The position numbers and the translations under genes are program-made. Positions 33,105-44,639 of a stretch of 64,000 bases of DNA are shown here, one piece after another. Each line of letters begins with the position of its first letter. Position 1 is the stretch's first letter. The stretch comes from Pictodentalium vernedei (lineage: Eukaryota; Mollusca; Scaphopoda; Dentaliida; Dentaliidae): NCBI GenBank assembly GCA_031216915.1, contig CM062290.1, positions 170,147,453 to 170,211,452 of the forward strand, given 5' to 3'. Below the pieces are notes generated by a model. That model had not been told where the DNA came from. It saw only the letters and a program-made list of their open reading frames with translations, and searched no databases.

Positions 33105-33441
33105 TTTGGTTTTAACGACACTTTCGACAGCCAGGTTCACCTCGTCTCAGACAGTGGGGGAAGCCTGGATAACCGGAGAGAACCACCAGGCAGCTGCGAG
33201 CAACCGTAAGACTTCCCACGTACTTACTCGGAACAAGCAGAGTTAGCATTGGTTGAAGACAAGTGCGCCATCGACGTGCAGTATCTCTAAGTAGGGAGCG
33301 CCGCCGAGCCTCAACGTTGGCAATCGGTATTAAATGCCTTGCCCAAGGACACAACGCAGTACCGGGACGGGGATCGAAACCATTGATCTTTCGGTTTGAA
33401 ATCCAATGCCGTAACAACTGAGCCACCGCGATCCCCATTCT
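33036..33441 (-). mobile_element. SINE copy 3 (tRNA head type 3, (ATTT)n tail)
   Basis: The tail is at 33038-33107. On the minus strand the head (33436-33360) reads CGCGGTGGCTCAGTTGTTAC with GGTTTCGATCCCCG, followed by the shared body (CTTGGGCAAGGCATTTAATA, GTCGATGGCGCACTTGTCTT). The tail type is CCTGGCTGTCGAAAGTGTCG, unlike copies 1, 2, 6 and 7. Confidence 0.88.
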
Positions 33442-33493
33442 TTCGAATAACATCGAATGTGAAACAATGGGAGTCGTCTGCAGTTGGTTTTAA

Positions 33494-34451
33494 GGGCCTA
33501 TATAAGTAATGAAATTTTGTTTATTTTGAAAATTCTCACCTCTGATATTCCTTCAATTCAAATTAAATATACACAAAATGTACATCAAAATGAAGGTTGG
33601 GATGTATAGAACACGAAACACATGTGTAATCAACTCATAGAGTCGACTGTAGGCACCACTGGTTCCTGGAAGTCTGCTGACGTATTCGCACCAGAACTGA
33701 TAATTTAATAATATTTCACGAAAACAACTTGTGGCCAAATGTGCTTTACATATCCAAGAACAAAGCTAGGGGATAAAAATTCTTCAAAACACGGCGACAG
33801 AGCTGCATTGGGGGAAATTCCAAAGCCTTTGCTTTTGTTTACGTATGAGTATACTTTCGATTTCCGGTCGACGTCATCGGACAGAAAAAGCATGTAAAAA
33901 CAACGCCGTCTAAAATCAAATAATGAAAAAGATCGCCTTCATACAGTATACTGTTATTAGATAGAGATTGCACAGTTGCCATATTCAATGTAAGGTATCA
34001 TGAAACCTGTTGAAATTTCTTAGAATTACGATTTTGTTTTTCGATGGAAATTCGTGGTAACGAGTGATTTGCGCATGTCTGTCGAGCATGGAAACCATCT
34101 TCAATAAAAAATGCAGACAGTGTTGTCCTTTTCCAAAATGCAGACCTATCGCTGTATTCGAAAGTGTTTTGAATGCCTAGCTTTGTTCTTGGATATATGA
34201 TGCACATTTGGCCACAAGTTGTTATGATGAAATATTATTTTATTATCAGTTCTGGTGCGAATACGGTAGCAGACTTCCAGGAACCAGTGGTGCCCACAGT
34301 CGACTCTATGAGTTGATTACATATGTGTTTCGTGTTCTATTCATCCCAACCTTCATTTTGATGTATAATTTGTGTATATTTAATCTGAATTTAAGGAATA
34401 TGAGAGGTGAGAATTTCAAAATAAACAAAATTCCATTACTTATATAGGCCC
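33494..34451. mobile_element. TTAA-2 long inverted-repeat element, monomer, 958 bp
   Basis: TTAA duplications lie at 33490-33493 and 34452-34455. The termini are GGGCCTATATAAGTAATG and ATTACTTATATAGGCCC. The inverted repeats run about 250 bp inward, through CACCACTGGTTCCTGGAAGT and CTTTACATATCCAAGAACAA. The non-palindromic middle (33750-34190) contains no open transposase. This is the reference copy for the family. Confidence 0.92.
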
Positions 34452-34455
34452 TTAA

Positions 34456-35132
34456 CTACGGGATAATATGCTCGGCCCAGGATATTCGGCCAGATAATAT
34501 CTGGCCGAATAGCATGGGTTGAGTGTATAGTCCTTTACTGAAAATATTTGGATCTATTGGGAGCTATCTGGAACTATTAGTTGTTCTAGCCACCATGTTT
34601 TTAGAACATTGAGCACTGTCTCTAGAGTCCTGAAGCTAGTTTTTATCTCATTGTTTTTTATAACATCAGACAGTGTTTATGTTTCCTTTATTATCGAAAA
34701 AATATAATTGATCTTAATAACCACTGTCCATTCTTTGTACTAGTATGTAGACATGGTGGGGAAAGGTCTGGTGAGTAAATTATCTGCGATGGAGAAATGT
34801 CCGTTTTCTAGCCGATGGGGGAGGGGGAGGGGGGGAGATGTTCGAGACTCTCCATTTCGTGAGATTACTGGTAACAGAAAAAACGAAAGTCGTTGTTTTT
34901 TTTAATAAATCTCTGATTTTATGAGCTGTACAAATATGAGTATGTTTTGGACAGTACAAAAGAGTTATTTCATTATTATTTAATATAACTTCGTTTTGTG
35001 TTTACAACCTGTTGTTACTCCACATATCTATGGAAATGCTTGTGCCCATAAGTCAAGATTTCCCCGGGGATTCTCCAAAAGTTGACCAGTGCTTGCCCAC
35101 TCTAGTAAACAATTTCTGTTCTCCTGATAAAA
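34456..35132. other. No gene; short hairpin
   Basis: A 25-bp hairpin TTCGGCCAGATAATATCTGG lies at about 34489-34514. A purine run (GGGGGAGGGGGAGGGGGGAG) lies at 34817-34837. The remainder is AT-rich. Confidence 0.5.
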
Positions 35133-35609
35133 TTGGACCCGTTAATCAACGCTTCCGGGAATGTGTGTTTTGAACAATACGGGAGAGGTAATTTATTTAT
35201 ATATATTAATTTTGTATTTACTATCGGTTCTTTCTTCACATTTATGTCCATAATTCGAGATTTCCCGTTCGAATCCACGGAAATTGTGCTGTTCTTGTGG
35301 ACTGTGGCAAACAAGTCGTCCCCTGCTGAGTTCCAATATGTTCTATGTGCAAGTAAACACATAGAACACGTTGGAACTCAGGGTACGAAGTTCTGTTCTC
35401 CTGGTACAGTAGCACATATTAATAACGTTTGTTGGAAGCATGGGTACAAACGATTGGCTGAACTTTATGCTTGTGCTAACAGTTATGAAATGGATTTATA
35501 TGCTGAAAGTAACTTTAAACATCAATCAATGGGGTGGGGTTGTGGTGTAGGGAGCTCTGACTCTGATTCCGATAATTTTCTAGTCGGGACATTTTCGTCT
35601 GGTTTGTAA
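35133..35609 (+). CDS. Open frame of 158 codons, unknown, possibly chance
   Basis: The last 70 codons (CSPGTVAHINNVCWKHGYKR, LAELYACANSYEMDLY, SMGWGCGVGSSDSDSD) have a plausible coding composition and an acidic-serine C-terminus. The middle passes straight through a DNA hairpin (35321-35378, arms GAGTTCCAATATGTTCTATG), which argues against an old conserved protein. The N-terminal 60 residues are hydrophobic (FIYINFVFTIGSFFTFMSII), as expected from AT-rich DNA. I do not recognise it. Confidence 0.3.
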   Translation: MDPLINASGNVCFEQYGRGNLFIYINFVFTIGSFFTFMSIIRDFPFESTEIVLFLWTVANKSSPAEFQYVLCASKHIEHVGTQGTKFCSPGTVAHINNVCWKHGYKRLAELYACANSYEMDLYAESNFKHQSMGWGCGVGSSDSDSDNFLVGTFSSGL

Positions 35610-35675
35610 TCTTATATATTGATTCGCTCTTACTAGTAAATATGTGCCATTTGTTCCGTTTTTATTGGGGTTTAA

Positions 35676-35920
35676 CCCTTTACCTAACATGAAAAGCAGA
35701 TGACACTTGCAAAAAAAAATTCTTGAATAACTAATTTTTTTTTCATTTTTTGTCTCAAAAACATAGGTTATGACCCCTCATTGGAACGAGCTCGACGAGC
35801 TCGTTACAATGAGGGGTCATAACCTATGTTTTTGAGACAAACAATAAAAAAATAATGAAAATTATTTGACGATTTTTGAGAATAACGCTGGCCGGTTTGA
35901 CCGTTACGTTGGGCAAAGGG
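35676..35920 (-). mobile_element. TTAA-1 hairpin MITE, intact, 245 bp
   Basis: TTAA lies at 35672-35675 and 35921-35924. The left end is CCCTTTACCTAACATGAAAA and the right end GTTACGTTGGGCAAAGGG. The central palindrome at about 35747-35845 has one mismatch. Same orientation as the copy at 20006. SINE copy 4 begins within a few bases of its right end. Confidence 0.9.
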
Positions 35921-35926
35921 TTAACA

Positions 35927-36255
35927 ACACTTTCGACAGCCGGGGTCACCTCGTGCCAAATAGCGTTACAGGTGGAGGAAGCCGGAGTACACCGAGAAAA
36001 CCACCGAGCAGCAGCGAGCAACTGTCAGACACCCCAAAGTACTTATTCCGCACAAGCAGGGTTAGCATTGTTTGAAGACAAGTGCTCCATCGACGTACAG
36101 TACGCCTTAGTACATATCGCCACCGTACCCCCACGAGGGCAGTTGGGACTAAGCGCCTTTCCCAAGGATACAACGCAGTTACCTCTGGCGGGGATCGAAT
36201 CATGGACCATTCGGTTTGAAGTTAAATGTTCAAACCACTGAGGTACCGCACTCCC
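35927..36255 (-). mobile_element. SINE copy 4 (tRNA head type 3, tail lost)
   Basis: The minus strand reads from GCGGTACCTCAGTGGTTTGA (36253) through ATGATTCGATCCCCGC to the body (ACTGTACGTCGATGGAGCAC) and GGCTGTCGAAAGTGTTGTTA. It is truncated before an A-rich tail. Confidence 0.85.
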
Positions 36256-38892
36256 TTGCCCACTGATATACACCACTGATCCCTATACAGCTGGATTGCT
36301 GGATAGTCAGCAAAAAATGTCGCAACAACTCAGACTGTCCCCCCCCTCCCCCCCCCCCCCCCCCCCCACAAGTTGATGTCAAGGCAGTCACCGCGGTAGC
36401 TGCTCCCGTCGATGACGTTTGGTGACGTGAAACCTGTTATGCTTTAACAGCTTTTACGTCATCAAACGTCAAGGTTTTTACCTAGCACGAAGAAACTAGT
36501 TATATGGTATCAAGTTTCTAATCTGGATACTTGTTTTTGTCAGTAATAACTAAAATATGTTCGTAATATTGAATTGGTATTGTGGGGAAGAATGGTCAAA
36601 CCAACGTATTCATTTTTCAGGGACATCAAAGTACATTCTTTGAAAAGAGATCGGTTATTGTGAGATGTCGGAAAGTTGAAATCCTTCGAGATTTGTTTTT
36701 GTTTGTTTGTTAAGCATTGGTTATTTATGTCAACACAACTCCCACCCCATCCCCATCCCGATCTCCCCACACACACACAGATGGCGGCCGGTTTGACACG
36801 TGTGTTTGCGTAACTAAAGAGCGTTTCAGCAAGCCTGTTGTTTTGAGATCAGTGGTTTATGCTCACTCGGGGTTTATTTTAAAATCCCTGAACTGCCCGG
36901 CTTTCATACTGACCATAGTTACTACGCCGTATTTACCAAGCTATATATAACTAGTCTGTGCGAAACACAGACACTAGTGTATTTCTATGGTTTCTTTTTC
37001 TTTCTTTCTTCTTCTTCTTCTTCTTCTTCTTCTTCTGTTGTCTCCTTCTTATGCACTTCCTTGTTCGCACGATAACTCGAAAACGAAATGCCATATCTCT
37101 CTGATTTTTGGCATACTGATAGAGACTTTTAAAAGTGGGTCACGACGGTATCTTTGTCTTGGTATGACCTGTGGACCTGGGAGCTACGCCACGTGAGTCG
37201 GCACTCAATGGAAGTTCAAATTATGGGCAAGGTCCCTGAGGCCACCAAAGGATCAATGGGTGTATTTTTCGGAATTGCTGGAAATCACGTTTCCAGCAAA
37301 AGTAAATTATTCCGAGTTTTTGACGAGAAAAGAGAAGCATATTCCAATTTGCGTTTATTTAATAATAATAGTTTTTCGGCCAGTCTTTAACAATTAATTG
37401 AAGTATGAGTCGCTCTCAATCAGGCTGAGCCATTCTCATCAATGTTCTTTAAATAGCGTTGTCAAAGAGGAGGTCTGTAAGGCTAAAACGCTGCAAGGGG
37501 TAACACATTGATAGTGTACATTTTCTTTGTCTATCCGAAAAAGGTAAATTATTCCGAGTTTTTGGCTAGAAAATTAAAGCTGCTTCCCGATTTGCGTTTA
37601 TCTAATAATAATAAATCTTTGGCCTTCCACTGGTTTGTCGCGGTCCTCTAACGAGGAGGCCAACATTAACCCACTCCCCACGTGCTATTTCTCCCCACTT
37701 TTCCTTCAAATCTCCCAGCACAGCATTCAGTCAAAAGGTGTTTCATAATGCCTCCCATCGACGCTTTCTCGATCTCCCCAACTTGACTCTTTCCTTCGTG
37801 TCATTTCCCACCCATCGTCGGCTGAGTGCTAGAATGTTCTATGTCCCATGGGGACATAGAGCATTCTAGCACTCAAGCGACGCCATATATCCTTCATGTT
37901 TTCATCCTATTTTTCCATTGGTATTCTAAGGAGTCTTATCTAACTAGACAAATATTTGGGGCATTCTAAAATGAAATGTTCCAGGGTATCCGTTCCTGTT
38001 AAATTTCTCATTTGGCACTCTCTTTCCTCGCCTTTCCCGATTTTCCCTCGACTCCAGTAAGTACGATCTCATTTTGAACGACAAAGACACCCCCCCCCCC
38101 CTCCCTCCCCTCACATAAGATCCGTCTAGGTTCTCCTCAAATGCTGGGGCATCTTTTCTTAGTACAAACCCGTCTAAAGAGCTCTTGGTCCTAATTTCAG
38201 TTTTCTAGCTTTTATTGCAATCCTCGAGCACCCTTGACCTGATAAGGCTACTCACCCTGCTCCAGTCCCCCCCCCCCCCCCTTTTCTAGATCTTCAGTCT
38301 GTATAGAATAATTGTCTATTAGCTCCCTCGGTTGCCTTAACCACCATGTCTGAATGGTAGAGGTCCATATATGATGAAATGTTGTTTTACACCATCTGCT
38401 GTTTGAGAGGTTTGCAATATAAATCAGGTTACACAATTTTCCCATATCTTTTCGATTTTTAACCAGCATCCTCTCGAGAGTTCCCCTCTGACCGCTTCCA
38501 GCGTGGCTGCGTTACTTGATCCGGTTATCCACCGACCCGCATAATTTTGTGGAATCTCCAAGTTCGTCACTTCTATTTGATACAGAAAGATCACAAACAC
38601 TTGGTAATCCCACCCTCTCCCAAATGGTATTTCTGACGAACACTTTGTTAAAGCTATTTCTTCCATGTAGTTTTAACTGATTGAGCACTCTTTTCCACTT
38701 TGTCTTATGTTTATCTGCATGGTTTCTGTATATGCCTCTAACACATAAATTCACCCCCCAATCTGCGGTATTAACGAAAAAGGACACGACGGTTTATTTC
38801 AATTTTAAATGCGCTGTGAATAGTCAGCATTCCTATATTTATATAAGTTTTTGTACTCTTCATCCCGTGGCTCGTCTATTGGCATACAGTAC
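36256..38892. other. No gene; assorted small repeats
   Basis: Contents: poly-C at 36342-36367; an imperfect hairpin at 36411-36475 (GACGTTTGGTGACGTGAAAC); a 27-bp hairpin at 36949-36977 (CTAGTCTGTGCGAAACACAG); (TTC)n at 36994-37036; and two direct units of about 82 bp at 37304-37385 and 37541-37622 sharing GTAAATTATTCCGAGTTTTT. It also has poly-C at 38091-38103 and 38268-38281. The minus frames at 38787-38248 have no recognised motif. Confidence 0.6.
37816..37882. mobile_element. 67-bp hairpin MITE with 4-bp duplication
   Basis: The element is almost entirely palindrome: CGTCGGCTGAGTGCTAGAAT then TGTTCTATGTCCCATGGGGA and the complement. CCAT is present on both sides. The sister copy at 63078-63145 is flanked by ATAT on both sides. 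Confidence 0.8.
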
Positions 38893-41800
38893 GGCCGCCG
38901 TGGAGTGGTCGCTTTCCACGGATGGGCAATAGTTCCACGGACGTAATAATATTAGATTCCAAACACTAATTATAGGAATACTCATCAAATATTTAATTAA
39001 TGATGCACCGGGTATAAAATTTTGCTGACAGTGATTTTTAGCTTAACTTGACAAAGTCAAGATAAGCTATTGCCATCACGCGTGCGGAAGTCTGTGAGTC
39101 TGTGAGTCGGTTCATATTTTCCTTTAGCACGGGCTATACACCCCGCAGTTCTTGTCTGATCGTCACAAAATTTCATATGCAGGTTTGTGGTCATGTCTAG
39201 ATGAGAACGTACCCTTTTGGTCGCGATCGGTCAAACGGTATGGCTACCCGAGCCCAAAACCCGAAAACCATTAGCACAGTCTACAGGTCGTATTTATGAA
39301 GGGATGTCACTGTAACTTGGCAGTATGCCTCTGTATAATACCTAGATGAGAACGTCCCCTTTTGGGCGTGATCTGTCAACCGTGATGGCTGCCCAAGCCC
39401 GAAACGCAAAACTTTTAGCACAGTCTGCAGGTCATGTTTAATATGGAGGGATTTCACTGTAACTTGGTAGGATGACTCCTTATGATGTCTAGATGAGAAT
39501 TTCCCCACTTAGGCGTGATCTGCCAATCGTGACGACTGCCGGAGCCCAAAACCCGAAAACCTTTTAGCACAGTCTACAGGCCATATTTATTGAGGAATTT
39601 CATTGTAACTTGGTGGGTGGACTTCATATAATATCTAGATGAGAAAGTCCCCTTTTGGACGTGATTGGGCAACTGTGACGGCTACAGGGGCCCGAAGCCC
39701 GAAAACTGAAAACCTTTAACACAGTCTACAGGTCATATTTATGAAGGGATTTCATTGTAACTTGGTAGGATGACTCCATATAATGTCTCGATGAGAACGT
39801 CCCATTTTGATCGCGATCATTCAGCCTTGATGGGTGCCCGAGCCAACAAATCTTTAGCATAGGCAAAAGGTCATATTTATGGAAGGATTTCATTGTAACC
39901 TGTTAGGTTGACTCCATATAATGCCTAGATGATGACATCCCTTTTTGGTCGTGATTGGTCAACCGTGATGGCTACAGGTGCCCGAAGCCCGAAAACCTTG
40001 AGCACAGTCTACAGGTCATATTTGTGAAGGGATTTCATTGTAACTTCGTAGGTTCACTCCAGATGATGTCCAGATGAGATTGACCCCTTTGGTTGCGATC
40101 ATTCAACCGTGATGGCAGCCGAGCTCGAAGCCCGAAAACCTTTAGCACAGTCTACGGGTCATATTTATGAAGAGATTTAATTGTAACTTGGTAGGTTGAC
40201 CTCATATAATGTCTAGATGAGAACGTCCCATTTTGGACACGAATGGGCAACTGTGGCGGCTACAGGGGCCTGGACACCATTAGAACAGTCTACAGGTCAT
40301 AATTATGAAGGGATCTCATTGTAGCTTGGTAGGATGACTCCAAATAATGTCTAGATGAGAACATCCCCTTTTGGTCGCGATCATTCAGCCTTTATGGCTG
40401 CCCGATCCCAAAGACCTATAGCATAGTCTGTAGGTCGTATTTATGGAAGGATTTCATTGTAACTTGTTAGGTTGACTCCATATAATGCGTAGATGATGAC
40501 ATCCCCTTTTGGTCGTGATTGGTCACCTGTGATGGCTACAGGGGCTCGATGCCCGAAAATCTTGAGCACAGTCTACAGGTCACATTTATGAAGGGATTTC
40601 ATTGTAACTTCGTAGGATCACTCCAGATGATGCCCAGATGAGAATGTCCCCTTTTGGATGCGATCATTCAACCTTTTATGGCTGCTCGAGCCCGAAGCCC
40701 GAATACCTTTAACACAGTCTACAGGTCATATTTATGAAGGGATTTTATTGTAACTTGGTAGGTTTGACATCATATAATGTCTAGATGAGAACGTCCGTTT
40801 TGGACAGGATTCTGCGACTGGGACAGCTACAGGGGCCCGAAGCCCGAAAACCTTTAGAACAGTCATAATTATGAAAGGATGTTATTGTAGCTTGGTAGGA
40901 TGACTCCAAATAATGCCTAGATCAGAACGTCCCCTTTTCGTCGCGATCATTCAGCCTCGATGGCTGCCCGAGCCCAAAAATATTTAGCATAGTCTATAGG
41001 TCGTATTTATGGAAGGATTTCATTGTAACTTGTTAAGTTGACTCCATATAATGCCTAGATGATGACATCCCATTTTGGTTGTGATTGGTCAACTGTGATG
41101 GCTACAGGTGTCCGAAGCCCGAAAACCTTTAGAACAGTCCACAGGTCATATTTATGAAGAGATTTCATTTGGTATGTTGACTTCATATAATGTCTAGATG
41201 AGAACAGCCCCTTTTGGACACCATTAGGCAACTGTGACGGCTACAGGGACCTGAAGCCCGAAACCATTTAGCACAGTCTACAGATGATATTTATCAAGGG
41301 ATTTCGTTGTACCTTGGTAGGATGACTCCAAATAATATCTAGATGAGAACGTCCCCTTTTGGTCGCGATCATTCAGCCTTGCTGGCTGCCTGAGCCTAAA
41401 ACCTCAAAACCTTTAGCATTGTCTATAGGTCATATTTATGGAAGGATTTTATTGTAACCTGTTAGTTTGACTCCATATAATGCTTAGATGATGAGTTCCC
41501 CTTTTGGTCGTGATTTGTCAACTGTAACGGCTTCAGGGGCCCGAAGCCCGAAAATCTTAAGCACAGTCTACAGGTCATATTTATGAAGGGATGTCATTGT
41601 AACTTGGTAGGTTGACTTCATATAATGTCTAGATGAGAACGTCCCCTTTGGACGCAATTGGGAAATTGACGGCTACAGGGGCCCGAAGCCCGAAAACCTT
41701 TAGCACAGTCTACAGGCCATGTTTATGAAGGGATTTCAATATAACTTGATAGGTTGACTATTTTTGGAATAATTTCACTGTAACTGGGTAACTTTCGTTG

Positions 41801-42125
41801 GTATACGTCACCTGTGAGGGCCACATACATTAACTGTGAGGTCATATTAACCCACCCTTCAGCTCTTTAGTACAGTGTACAACTCATATTACTTTTATCA
41901 AAAACATAGCATACAGGGAACAGAAATGAACATATTCCCCATTATCACAATTCTTTCATAATCTTTTCATAAACATTGAACATTATCCTTTTCATCAAAC
42001 ACAACAAACAAGTTAAGCAACAGTGTCATTGACACTTTCATTTTTATTACTTGGTAAACGCATGCGTGGACATGACTGCCCACGCGTGGATTACTACCAG
42101 TTCACCCGACTGCACCGTAGGGTTA
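38893..42125 (+). repeat. Repeat family C copy split by tandem-repeat element D1
   Basis: The left part (38893-39039) holds GCCGTGGAGTGGTCGCTTTC and AATGATGCACCGGGTA. The right part (42045-42125) holds ACGCATGCGTGGACATGACT. The uninterrupted equivalent is the minus strand of 14165-14290, where GATGATTTTT runs straight into ATTACCTGG. D1 therefore entered at GATTTTT/ATTAC. Confidence 0.75.
39040..42044 (+). mobile_element. Helentron-like non-autonomous element D1 with 18 tandem units
   Basis: The 5' end AGCTTAACTTGACAAAGTCA forms a hairpin with AAGATAAGCT. CAAGTTAAGC near 42010 is the inverted counterpart of GCTTAACTTG, followed by a terminal hairpin AGTGTCATTGACACT and T-rich end. Between lie 18 units of about 138-148 bp, each with CTAGATGAGAACGTCCCC-like and ACAGTCTACAGGTCATATTT segments. 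Insertion left no target duplication. Subterminal inverted repeats, a 3' hairpin, central tandem repeats and insertion at T-rich sites are the known plan of Helentron-associated elements (DINE/HINE type). Assignment is by architecture only. Confidence 0.7.
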
Positions 42126-42201
42126 CTAGTTTGATTTTCCATTTAGTTGTCGTTCAGGTTTTGTAAAGCGAGTATAAATCTGACAAAGGTATAGTTGTCG
42201 T

Positions 42202-43224
42202 CAGTGGAGGAGCCAGGATTTCGATTTAGGTGATCTAAGTAAGCTATGGGCCGAAAGCATCACCAGAAGGCCGTAGGCCTTAGCTAGGGGATAGTATGGG
42301 AGGATGTGTCCCTCCTGTTGGTAAAAGTCTGGGAGGGTCTCCCCCAGGGAAACATTTCTTATCTTGACGCCCTGGGAAGACTCTGAGCGTTTCTACAACA
42401 CCTAACGTGGTCTTCAAAAGTGTCTAAAATTGGGCTCAGATCATTATGTGTAAACTCTTCCGCTATGTATTATCATGCAAATACAGTTTTTACTCGTATT
42501 ACTTCAATATCGGGAGGGGAGGGGGTGCGGTGGCGTCGAGGTCACCGGTTCTCGTCAGATCACCGAAGTTGAGCTGTATCATTGGGCAAGGCACTCAACC
42601 CCGATTGCCTACATGGTGGAACGATGACGCTGTGTACTATGCCGTACTGCACGTCGATGGTGCGCATGTCTTCAACCAATCTAACCTTACCCGTGCCGCG
42701 GTGCAGAGTTCAGAGTTACGATGTTGGAGAGCTGACAGCTGCTCGTCGTTGCTCTGAGGTTCTCGCCGGGTACTCCGGTTTCCTCCACCCGTAAAACTGT
42801 CACCGACATGATATGACCCTGGCTGTTAATGTGTCGTTAAACCCTAATAAAATAAAATAAACAACTGCAATATCGGCGAACTGTTTTCACTAAAAGTACA
42901 TTAAGCGTGGTCGGTAAATAATAATTATGCCAAAATAGGCAAAAGAATGTCGCCAGTTGAATGTTGTCAAATGGTACAGATCGTTTTGGGGATAGTGCAA
43001 TATAGGCATACTGGCCAACTGTATATATAAAGAAAATGCATGTTAGACATTGTAGTAACGATTAACGGCAAATGATATGTACAGTCCTGTGCCGTTTGCG
43101 GGTGTGATATTGGGTGTGAAAACCACGCTCAGAAGTTTGATTTGGGGGCGAGGGAAAGTGGGCGAGCGCCCCACAGCCCCCCCCCCCCTGCCCCCCCCCC
43201 CCCCCCCCTCTGGAGTCGCCACTG
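42202..43224 (+). mobile_element. Probable hAT element remnant carrying a SINE
   Basis: The left terminus is CAGTGGAGGAGCCAGGATTT and the right terminus CTGGAGTCGCCACTG. Flanking octamers GTTGTCGT and GTTGGGGT agree at six of eight positions. It contains SINE copy 5 and a double poly-C run at 43177-43208. No transposase frame was seen. Confidence 0.55.
42510..42862 (+). mobile_element. SINE copy 5 (5S rRNA-like head)
   Basis: The head reads GGTGCGGTGGCGTCGAGG, then ACCGGTTCTCGTCAGATCAC and CGAAGTTGAGC, the internal-control-region half of 5S rRNA, here truncated. The body is the same as in the tRNA-headed copies (ATTGGGCAAGGCACTCAACC, GTACTGCACGTCGATGGTGC). The tail is ATATGACCCTGGCTGTTAAT and ends in AATAAAATAAAATAAA. 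Confidence 0.88.
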
Positions 43225-43231
43225 GTTGGGG

Positions 43232-43470
43232 TCTGGAGCCAATACTATAAAACTTTTACAATTGTAGTTTCTAAAATTATATTTTCTACTTATTAATAAT
43301 ATCTCTGACCAAAATAAATCATTAGCATTTTAAAACATATGGCAATTTGCCAACTGGCAAATTGCCAGAACTTTGAAAATGCTAATGGTTCATTTTGACT
43401 TATTTAATGTCATAACTAGAAAATACAATTCTAGAAAATACAATTGTAAACTTTTTACAGTACTGACCTT
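43232..43470. mobile_element. MITE family M, copy 1
   Basis: Inverted ends: CTGGAGCCAATACTATAAAA and (right, inverted) GGTCAGTACTGTAAAAAG. The centre is a hairpin at GGCAATTTGCCAACTGGCAA. Sister copy at 57497-57730. Confidence 0.7.
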
Positions 43471-43868
43471 TTGTTTCGACTTGACGATTTGCTGAGGATA
43501 TTTCAATACTTTTGGAGTCAGATAAAAACGTAATTTACTCAACTCTTTCGCACCCTTTCACTTATATTCTCGAATAGATTGTTTAAGTACTTTTTATAAT
43601 CTGTTTCAGGCGTTATTTTCAGCTCACCAACTTTAGTTGTGTGAGCTTATGGCATGGCTCGATCGGTCGGCGTCGGCGTTCGTATCCAATAATGTTAAAG
43701 CTTCTGTTTAGGTCACTTACTCGCCCTATTTCCATATCATGGCCTTTATCATGTTGCTATATGATGATTATTATCATTCTAGCATGATTTAACCCCTCAT
43801 ACCCTGCATTTTAAACATTTTTCTTGACATTTTTAGTTGCGTTTAGTTTTCTGTTTAGCTCGGAATTT

Positions 43869-44237
43869 TGGGAGCGTGGTGGCTCAGTAGGTAGAGGTGC
43901 GGGCTGCAAGCCGAGAGGTCCTTGGTTCAAATCCCACCTGCGGCAACCGCGTTGTGTCCTTGGGCAACACACTTCATCTCCATTGCCTGCGTGGGGGCAC
44001 GATGACGCCGTGTACTAAGGCGTACTGCACGTCGATGGTGCGCATGTCTTCAACCAATCTAACCCTGCCTGTGCCGCAGTGCGGAGTTACGATGTTGGGG
44101 AGCTGGCAGCTGCTCGTCATTGCTCGGTGGTTCTCTCCGGGTACTCAGGCTTCCTCCACCCGTAAAACTGTCGCGGTCATGTTTAGCCATTGTGCATAAA
44201 TATGTGACCTTAAACATCAATAAATAAATAAATAAAT
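43869..44237 (+). mobile_element. SINE copy 6 (tRNA head type 2), with target duplication
   Basis: An exact 12-bp duplication AGCTCGGAATTT flanks it (43857-43868 and 44238-44249). The head has GTGGCTCAGTAGGTAGAGGT and GGTTCAAATCCCACC, followed by the body, tail TAGCCATTGTGCATAAATAT and AAACATCAATAAATAAATAA. This is the best-bounded full-length copy. Confidence 0.95.
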
Positions 44238-44639
44238 AGCTCGGAATTTCATGTTTAACATAGTGTTTAGGTCAGCTGCTGTGCTCCTTCTCTTTCCATG
44301 GCACTTATATTCATCATACATGTTCCTCAGTATCATTGTTCCATGATTAACCCCTCGTACTCTGCATTTTAAACATTTTTCTTGACATTTTTAGTTGCGT
44401 TCAGTTTTCTGTTTAGCTCGGAATTTCATGTTTAACTTAGTGTTTAGGTCAGCTGCTGTGCTCCTTCTCTTCCCATGGCACTTATATTCATCATACATGT
44501 TCCTCAGTATCATTGTTCCATAATAAACCCCTCATACTCTGCATTTTAAACATTTTTCTTGGCATTTTTAGTTGCGTTTAGTTTTCGTTTAGCTCAGAAT
44601 TTCATGTTTAACTTAGTGTTTATGTCAGTTTCTGTTTTT

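Noticed and set aside
39040-42044. Regularly spaced repeats resembling a CRISPR array
   Set aside because: Units are ~145 bp of continuous, diverging sequence with no constant repeat/unique spacer division, in a eukaryotic transposon context.
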